From CAWDLX01 sp046728155 (lineage in GTDB: Bacteria; Actinomycetota; Actinomycetes; Mycobacteriales; Micromonosporaceae): a DNA stretch of 19,154 bases. Each line of letters begins with the position of its first letter. Position 1 is the first letter of the stretch. The stretch is from positions 1 to 19,154 of the forward strand of contig JBKPDY010000101.1 of assembly GCA_046728155.1 (NCBI GenBank), given 5' to 3'. Shown piece after piece: positions 14,074-19,154 of this stretch. Both the position numbers and the translations under genes were made by a program. The notes under the pieces are model-generated. The model did not search any database and was not told where the DNA came from. It worked only from the letters and a program-made list of their open reading frames with translations.

Positions 14074-15560
14074 GCGGTCACCGGCTCACCGTCGCCGCCG
14101 TCGACCTCGGTGCATCGAGCGGTCGCGTCCTGGCCGGCCGGTACGGACCCGACGGCATGTCACTGCGCGAGGTGTACCGGTTCGCCAACGAGCCGGTGCG
14201 GGTCACCAGCGTGCTGCGGTGGGATGTGCTCGCACTCTTCCGCGGCGTCCTGGCCGGGCTTCGACTTGCAAAGGAGGTCGCGGGGCCGATCGACTCGGTC
14301 GGTGTCGATGGATGGGGCGTGGACTACGGTCTGCTCGATGCGGACGGCCAACTCCTCGGAAACCCGGCGCACTATCGGGACGGGCGCACCGCGACTGCCA
14401 TGGCGGAGGTGGTGTCAGCGGTCGGGTCAGCCGCCCTCTACGCCGCCACCGGGACCCAGCTGCAGCCGTTCAACACGCTCTTCCAGCTGTACGCCGACCG
14501 CGGCTCCCCCCAGCTGGCATCGGCCGAGCACGCCCTGTTGATCCCGGACCTGATGACGTATTGGTTGTGCGGAGCGCTGGGCACGGAGCTCACGAACGCC
14601 TCGACTACGGGTCTGCTCGACCCTCGGACGATGCGATGGTCCGACTCGCTGGCGGGCCGGTTGAAGGTACCCGTCGGTCTGTTTCCACCCCTTCGGCGGC
14701 CAGGCCAGTTGGCCGGAACCATGTTGCCCGACCCCACCCACGACGCCGGACTCGGTGTTGCGCCACAGGTGGTCGCCGTCGCATCGCACGATACGGCCAG
14801 CGCGGTCGCCGGCGTACCGGCCTCGTCCGCGAACTACGCGTACGTCAGCACCGGGACCTGGGCCCTTGTCGGCGTCGACCTGCCGGCACCCGTGATCACC
14901 GAGGATGCGCGCACGGCGAACTTCACCAATGAGGTCGGCATCGACGGGTCGGTACGCTTCCTGCGCAACGTCACGGGGTTCTGGCTGCTTCAGGAGTGCG
15001 TCCGGGAGTGGCGAACCGGCGGATCACCTGTCGATTTGGATGAGCTCACCCGTGCGGCCGAGGCCATCGCCGGCCACCGGGCGATCATCGACGTACAGGA
15101 GCCGGCATTCGCGGCGCCCGGGGCCATGGTTTCGCGCGTTGTGCAGGCTTGCCGTCGGACCAGTGGCGTCACGCCCTCCAGTCCGGCGGAGATCACCCGG
15201 TGCATCCTCGACAGCCTGGCGGTCGCGATCCGCCACGCCGTCAAGGACGCGGCGCGCCTCACCGAGAGCATCGTCGACGTTGTGCACGTCGTCGGCGGCG
15301 GGGCGTTGAACGCCCCGTTCTGCCAGGCGGTGGCCGACGCGTGCCGGCTACCCGTCGTCGCCGGTCCGGCCGAGGCGACGGCGTGGGGCAACGCGATCTG
15401 TCAGCTGAGGGCGCACGGAACTGCCATCGGCGGCCTGGCCGAAGCACGTTCATTGATTCGCCGGGCCGAACCGCCGACTCGCTATGCTGTTCGTGGCGAC
15501 GAGAAGGCATGGCAGCTGGCGGACGAACTGGTGCTCCAGGCACGAGAGGTGCAGTTGTGA
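14070..15560 (+). CDS. rhaB: Rhamnulokinase
   Basis: It phosphorylates L-rhamnulose with ATP to L-rhamnulose-1-phosphate in the cytoplasm; 496 aa, FGGY kinase family, usual length. The N-terminal phosphate motif is VDLGASSGRVLAG (11-23). The sugar-site segment SVGVDGWGVDYGLLD is at about 76-90. ASHDTASAVAGVP contains the likely catalytic base D241, followed by YVSTGTWALVG and, near the C-terminus, VVGGGALNAPFCQAVADA of the ATP domain. ATG 14070 overlaps the stop of the aldolase gene (ATGA), which implies coupled translation. Gene order puts the kinase after the aldolase that uses its product. The specific match to rhamnulokinases (DGWGVDYGLLD, NTLFQL) and the context make xylulo- or glycerol kinase unlikely. 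Confidence 0.95.
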   Translation: MSGHRLTVAAVDLGASSGRVLAGRYGPDGMSLREVYRFANEPVRVTSVLRWDVLALFRGVLAGLRLAKEVAGPIDSVGVDGWGVDYGLLDADGQLLGNPAHYRDGRTATAMAEVVSAVGSAALYAATGTQLQPFNTLFQLYADRGSPQLASAEHALLIPDLMTYWLCGALGTELTNASTTGLLDPRTMRWSDSLAGRLKVPVGLFPPLRRPGQLAGTMLPDPTHDAGLGVAPQVVAVASHDTASAVAGVPASSANYAYVSTGTWALVGVDLPAPVITEDARTANFTNEVGIDGSVRFLRNVTGFWLLQECVREWRTGGSPVDLDELTRAAEAIAGHRAIIDVQEPAFAAPGAMVSRVVQACRRTSGVTPSSPAEITRCILDSLAVAIRHAVKDAARLTESIVDVVHVVGGGALNAPFCQAVADACRLPVVAGPAEATAWGNAICQLRAHGTAIGGLAEARSLIRRAEPPTRYAVRGDEKAWQLADELVLQAREVQL

Positions 15561-16300
15561 AGGTGGCGCTGTTCGTCACCTGCCTCGTGGATGGCCTGGT
15601 GCCCGAGGTCGGTAAGGCGACCGTGGCGCTACTGCGGCGACTGGGGGTCGCCGTCGAGGTTCCGATGACCCAGACCTGCTGCGGCCAGATGCACATCAAC
15701 ACCGGGTACTCGCGCCAGGCGCTGCCTCTCGTTCGCAATCATGTCGCGGCCTTCCAGGGAAACGACGCGGTCGTTGTCCCGAGCGCATCCTGCGCCGGGT
15801 CGATCCGCCATCAACATGCCGAGGTCGCGCGGCAGGCACACGATTACGCGCTCGCCGCCGACGTGCGGTCACTGGCGACTCGTACGTACGAGCTGTCCGA
15901 GTATCTCGTCGATGTGTTGGGTGTCGAGGACGTTGGCGCCTACTTCCCGCACCGGGTGACCTATCACCCGACGTGTCATTCGCTGCGCCTGCTTCGGCTG
16001 GGGGAGCGGCCGCTCCGGCTGCTACGGGCGGTCGAAGCCATCGATCTCGTCGACCTGGCCGGCGCGGATGATTGCTGTGGTTTCGGGGGTACGTTCGCGC
16101 TGAAGAATCCGGCTGTGTCGGGCGCCATGCTCGCGGACAAGGTCAACGCGGTCATCGGCACGGCTGCCTCGATCTGCACGGCGGGCGATTCCTCGTGCCT
16201 ACTGCACATCGGCGGGGGACTGTCGCGCCGGGAAGCTTCCGTTCGAACCGTCCACCTGGCACAGATCCTGGCCTCCACCCGCGAGGAGGTGTTCGCGTGA
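15557..16300 (+). CDS. lutA: L-lactate oxidation complex subunit LutA (CCG-domain protein)
   Basis: It belongs to the LutABC complex that oxidises L-lactate to pyruvate. It has 247 aa and two cysteine-rich CCG domains: T40-C-C-G43 with a following C79 (PSASCAGS), and C140 (YHPTCHS) with C173-C174-G (DDCCGFGG). Further cysteines are at 207 and 214. These ligate an iron-sulfur or heterodisulfide-reductase-type cluster in the family. GTG 15557 overlaps the kinase stop (GTGA) and has GAGAGG seven bases upstream; the longer open frame from 15149 only shadows the kinase. Placed directly after the rhamnose enzymes, it would consume the lactate made from lactaldehyde. Confidence 0.93.
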   Translation: MKVALFVTCLVDGLVPEVGKATVALLRRLGVAVEVPMTQTCCGQMHINTGYSRQALPLVRNHVAAFQGNDAVVVPSASCAGSIRHQHAEVARQAHDYALAADVRSLATRTYELSEYLVDVLGVEDVGAYFPHRVTYHPTCHSLRLLRLGERPLRLLRAVEAIDLVDLAGADDCCGFGGTFALKNPAVSGAMLADKVNAVIGTAASICTAGDSSCLLHIGGGLSRREASVRTVHLAQILASTREEVFA

Positions 16301-17736
16301 CCTTCCTCGGCATGCCGGGTGCGAGTCCTGGGGTTGGCCAGTTGCGCGGATCAGAGCCGTTCCCGACCGCGGCGACGAAAGCATTGCGGGACACCCAGTT
16401 GCGGACCAACCTGGCCCGCGCGACCCGGACGATCCGCGTCAAGCGGGCCGCCGCCGTAGCCGAGCTGGACGACTGGGCCCAACTACGGGCCGCCGGCGCC
16501 GCCATCAAGGACGATGTTCTGTCCAATCTGGACACCTATCTGTGCCAACTGGAAGACCAGATCCATAACCGCGGCGGGACGGTGCACTGGGCGCGGGATG
16601 CCGTGGAGGCGAACCAGATCGTCACGGCGCTGGTACGGGCCACGGGTGCCCGCGAGGTGGTCAAGGTGAAGTCGATGGCCACGCAGGAGATCGGACTCAA
16701 CGACGCGCTGGCCGAATTCGGCATCACCGCGACCGAGACCGATCTCGCCGAGCTGATCGTCCAACTTGGACATGACCATCCCAGCCACATCCTCGTTCCG
16801 GCTATCCATCGCAACCGTGGCGAGATCCGCGACATCTTCCTCCGCGAGATGCCAGGCGTCGATCCCGACCTGACCGACGACCCGACGGCCCTGGCCGAGG
16901 CGTCCCGTCGGTACCTGCGCCGCAGGTTCCTCGCCGCGGACGTTGCCATCTCTGGAGCCAACTTCGCCGTCGCCGAGACGGGCACGCTGATGGTGGTCGA
17001 ATCGGAGGGTAACGGCAGGATGTGCCTGACCCTTCCGCGCACACTGATCACCGTCATGGGGATCGAGAAGGTGCTGCCCCGCTGGCGCGACCTCGAGGTG
17101 TTCCTTCAACTCCTACCACGCTCGTCCACCGCGGAGCGGATGAACCCGTACACCTCCATGTGGGCCGGCTCGGTGGAGGGCCAGGAATTTCATCTCGTTC
17201 TGCTCGACAACGGCCGGACGGCCACGCTGGCCGACCCGCAAGGGCGTAGCGCGCTGCGCTGCATCCGGTGCTCGGCCTGCCTGAACGTATGCCCGGTATA
17301 CGAGCGCACCGGCGGTCACGCTTACGGTTCGGTGTATCCGGGCCCCATCGGCGCAGTCCTTTCGCCTCAGCTCACCGGTGTCCTGGACAACGCGAGCCTG
17401 CCCTTCGCATCCTCGCTCTGCGGCGCGTGTCTCGACGCCTGCCCCGTCGCCATCGACATTCCGTCCATGCTCGTGCACCTTCGTACCCGAGTCGTCGAGG
17501 CTTCTGCCTGGGTAGGGAAACCTGAACGCGTCGCGATGGCCGTGTTGGCATGGACGATGCGAAGCCCGCGTCGCTGGCGACTGGCGCTACGCACAGCCCG
17601 ACTGGGCCGGGTGCTCGGCCGGCGCGGTGGGCGCATCCGACGCCTGCCCCCGCCGCTGTCGGCATGGACGACAACACGCGATGCCCCACGCCCACCCAAA
17701 CAGTCTTTCCGGGACTGGTGGAATGGCTCGCTCTGA
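16297..17736 (+). CDS. lutB: L-lactate oxidation complex iron-sulfur subunit LutB
   Basis: This is the large iron-sulfur subunit of the lactate-oxidising complex, 479 aa, usual length. The N-terminal LUD domain spans about residues 60-300 (KVKSMATQEIGLNDALAEFG, ISGANFAVAETGTLMVVESE). The ferredoxin-like part has C322-x2-C325-x2-C328-x3-C332-P (CIRCSACLNVCP) and C375-x2-C378-x3-C382-P (CGACLDACP), the pattern for two clusters. A basic Arg-rich C-terminus follows. GTG 16297 overlaps the lutA stop (GTGA), with GAGGAGG seven bases before it. By family it passes electrons from lactate towards the respiratory chain through an acceptor not visible here. Confidence 0.94.
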   Translation: MTFLGMPGASPGVGQLRGSEPFPTAATKALRDTQLRTNLARATRTIRVKRAAAVAELDDWAQLRAAGAAIKDDVLSNLDTYLCQLEDQIHNRGGTVHWARDAVEANQIVTALVRATGAREVVKVKSMATQEIGLNDALAEFGITATETDLAELIVQLGHDHPSHILVPAIHRNRGEIRDIFLREMPGVDPDLTDDPTALAEASRRYLRRRFLAADVAISGANFAVAETGTLMVVESEGNGRMCLTLPRTLITVMGIEKVLPRWRDLEVFLQLLPRSSTAERMNPYTSMWAGSVEGQEFHLVLLDNGRTATLADPQGRSALRCIRCSACLNVCPVYERTGGHAYGSVYPGPIGAVLSPQLTGVLDNASLPFASSLCGACLDACPVAIDIPSMLVHLRTRVVEASAWVGKPERVAMAVLAWTMRSPRRWRLALRTARLGRVLGRRGGRIRRLPPPLSAWTTTRDAPRPPKQSFRDWWNGSL

Positions 17737-18358
17737 GAACGCGCGTAGCGAGGTGCTCGTGCGCATCCGTCGCGCCCTGGCCGACCGGCCGGGTCCGCCG
17801 GAGATCGCCCGCGATTACCGCGGGTCTGGCGAGCTGATCCTGACCGATCCCGTCGCCACCTTTTCTGAACGATTAACGGATTACCGCGCCCGGGTCCTCC
17901 GGGCCGGCGCCGAACGGGCGAGCCTGACGATCGATCGGGCTCTCCGCGACAGCAGCGTCAACCGTGTCGTCGTGCCGACCGACTTACCACCGGACCTGCT
18001 CGAGTCGGTCACGGCCCAGATCATCTACGACACGACATCGTTGACGGTGGCCGACCTCGACGCCATCGACGGGGTGATCACCACCTGCGCGTGCGCGATC
18101 GCTTTGACAGGCACCATCGTCCTCGACGCCGGCGCGGGGCAGGGTCGTCGAGCGTTGACCCTCGTCCCCGACTACCACCTCGTCGTTGTCCGAGGCGATC
18201 AGATCGTCGCCGGCGTACCCGACGCAGTGGCGGTCCTTGACCCCACACGACCTTTGACGTGGATCAGTGGACCGAGCGCGACGAGCGATATCGAGCTCAA
18301 CCGGGTCGAGGGCGTCCACGGCCCACGCCGTCTCGAGGTCTTGATCGTCGACGGATAG
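17723..18358 (+). CDS. lutC: L-lactate oxidation complex subunit LutC (LUD domain)
   Basis: This third subunit of the lactate-oxidation complex has 211 aa. The LUD (DUF162) domain is recognised by ITTCACAIALTGTIVLDAGA (about 119-138), LTLVPDYHLVVV and the C-terminal signature SGPSATSDIELNRVEGVHGP (182-201). ATG 17723 begins inside the last codons of lutB (overlap 14 bases); the frame is open further upstream but only within lutB. The ribosome binding site is weak (GGTGGA), so translation is probably coupled to lutB. It is the last gene of the operon. LutC proteins are required with LutA and LutB in Bacillus, though their exact catalytic part is not settled. Confidence 0.92.
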   Translation: MARSENARSEVLVRIRRALADRPGPPEIARDYRGSGELILTDPVATFSERLTDYRARVLRAGAERASLTIDRALRDSSVNRVVVPTDLPPDLLESVTAQIIYDTTSLTVADLDAIDGVITTCACAIALTGTIVLDAGAGQGRRALTLVPDYHLVVVRGDQIVAGVPDAVAVLDPTRPLTWISGPSATSDIELNRVEGVHGPRRLEVLIVDG

Positions 18359-18782
18359 TGTGCCCGGACAAATGGCTCTGTCAATCCGCGGAGTCCACTG
18401 TGGAAGTTGCTGGCGGACACACTTCGACTGGGCTGCAGAATCAACGGCGAACACGTTCAGCCCAACCCAAGATTCGGCCGCTGGCTTCCGCACGCTTGCC
18501 GGCCCAGCGCGGGCGGAAAGGGTGGATTTGTTCAACGGCGCCAGAATCGCCGGTGCGGGCCATGGCGGTGTACGGCCATCGGCCGTACGCTGTTGGCAAG
18601 GGGTTGGCTGCTCGCCCAAACCGTTCATCTGCGGGCCTCCGGACTCCACTCCGCCGCCTGGACCACGCGGTCACGACCCGCAATCCGGGCACTTCAGCGA
18701 AAGCGCCCGCCGTCTCCGCCGGCACAACTGCGGCGCGTGCGTTAGGGCGTTGATCACGATCGCCACTCATTCCGCACCAGCG
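18359..18782. other. Intergenic region between the operon and the sigma-factor gene
   Basis: No frame here carries a ribosome binding site with a protein-like product. Open frames on both strands are Arg-rich shadows. The one clear structure is the stem-loop at 18570-18588. I could not place a promoter for the sigma-factor gene with confidence. Confidence 0.5.
18570..18588. terminator. Perfect 8-bp stem-loop, possible operon terminator
   Basis: GTACGGCC (18570-18577) pairs perfectly with GGCCGTAC (18581-18588) around a 3-base loop, and the stem can extend by one C-G and wobble pairs. It lies about 210 bases after the lutC stop and has no T-run. The distance makes a terminator role uncertain; it may instead be a regulatory palindrome upstream of the sigma-factor gene. 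Confidence 0.35.
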
Positions 18783-19154
18783 ATGACCATAACGCGGACC
18801 GACCGCGTAGCCGACGACGTGACATCGCGTCCGATCTACGCCCGACGGCGTTCAGCAACCGCTGCCGCCTCCACCACGGGTTCCCCAACCCGGACCGCCC
18901 GGGCCACTGTGGAGCAACTGCTTCATGAGCGTGACGAACTGCCCGCCGGCCATCCCGACCGCGCGGTGCTGCGGGCCCGCGTCATCGAGGAGCACATGAT
19001 GATGGCCCGGCGACTCGCACGCCGGTACGCCGGCCGCGGCGTGCTATTTGAGGACCTCGTCCAGGTGGCGGCGTTGGCTCTGGTGAGAGCCGTCGACGGG
19101 TACGACTCCACCCGGGGGACCCTGTTCCTCAGCTTCGCGATCCCGACCATTGAC
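18783..19154 (+). CDS. RNA polymerase sigma factor, SigB/SigF-like (partial, 3' end outside window)
   Basis: A frame open to the window edge encodes the first 124 residues of a sigma-70 group 3 factor. After a Thr/Arg-rich lead of about 40 residues, region 1.2/2 is seen: RARVIEEHMMMARRLARRYA, then FEDLVQVAALALVRAVDGYD and GTLFLSFAIPTID. It matches the SigB/SigF pattern LARRYAGRGEPLDDLVQVAALGLIKAVDGYDP from memory. Regions 3 and 4 lie outside. ATG 18783 is the simplest start, but no clear ribosome binding site precedes it and the frame is open back to a TTG at 18750, so the start is uncertain. By family it would direct a stress or developmental regulon and be held by an anti-sigma factor. It is probably unrelated to rhamnose use. 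Confidence 0.85.
   Translation, partial: MTITRTDRVADDVTSRPIYARRRSATAAASTTGSPTRTARATVEQLLHERDELPAGHPDRAVLRARVIEEHMMMARRLARRYAGRGVLFEDLVQVAALALVRAVDGYDSTRGTLFLSFAIPTID

Noticed and set aside
15149..15556. Longer upstream start for lutA
   Set aside because: The extension is only an alternate frame of the kinase gene. GTG 15557, with GAGAGG and the GTGA overlap, gives the normal LutA length.
1..19154. CRISPR array, tRNA or rRNA genes
   Set aside because: No regularly spaced direct repeats, cloverleaf with a conserved T-loop, or rRNA-like sequence was seen on reading. I could not run a dedicated search.

Overview
The window is high-GC DNA with strongly GC-biased third codon positions, many GTG starts, 4-base ATGA/GTGA gene overlaps and a TTGAC/TAnnnT-type promoter. 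This points to an actinobacterium. The family cannot be fixed from this sequence, but the AGCG-rich intergenic repeat and the serine recombinase type would fit Micromonosporaceae.

Left part (1 to about 2690): an eroded accessory strip. It holds the C-terminal half of a large serine recombinase on the minus strand, broken by a frameshift and an in-frame amber stop. It also holds a small remnant of an rve/IS-type transposase on the plus strand. Between them are a few small genes: two overlapping hypothetical ORFs at 639-982, a possible minus-strand gene split at a run of seven A residues (1088-1307), and a 46-residue lysine-rich protein with its own terminator (1878-2056). The rest is non-coding as far as I can see.

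Central part (2696 to 18358): a divergently arranged L-rhamnose (6-deoxyhexose) catabolic locus. A LacI-type repressor reads leftward. A promoter with an overlapping LacI-type operator lies in the divergent gap. A tightly packed operon then reads rightward: an AraA/FucI-like isomerase, a CUT2 sugar ABC transporter (double ATPase, two permeases, lipoprotein binding protein), L-rhamnose mutarotase, L-rhamnose isomerase, a bifunctional rhamnulose-1-phosphate aldolase/lactaldehyde dehydrogenase, rhamnulokinase, and LutA-LutB-LutC. Together they would import rhamnose, interconvert its anomers, isomerise and phosphorylate it, cleave it to DHAP plus L-lactaldehyde, oxidise the aldehyde to L-lactate and oxidise lactate to pyruvate. 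Both three-carbon halves would therefore enter central metabolism from one operon.

Right edge (18359-19154): about 420 bases with no convincing gene, then the first 124 codons of a SigB/SigF-like sigma factor that runs off the window.

Most notable points: an AraA/FucI-like isomerase with a full metal-ligand set heads a rhamnose operon that already has its own isomerase; a His-to-Asp change at a metal-ligand position of that rhamnose isomerase; a 44-codon mini-ORF joined by ATGA overlaps to both transporter genes around it; a strong 16-pair stem-loop between the binding-protein gene and the enzyme genes; and the recombinase and transposase debris next to the locus.
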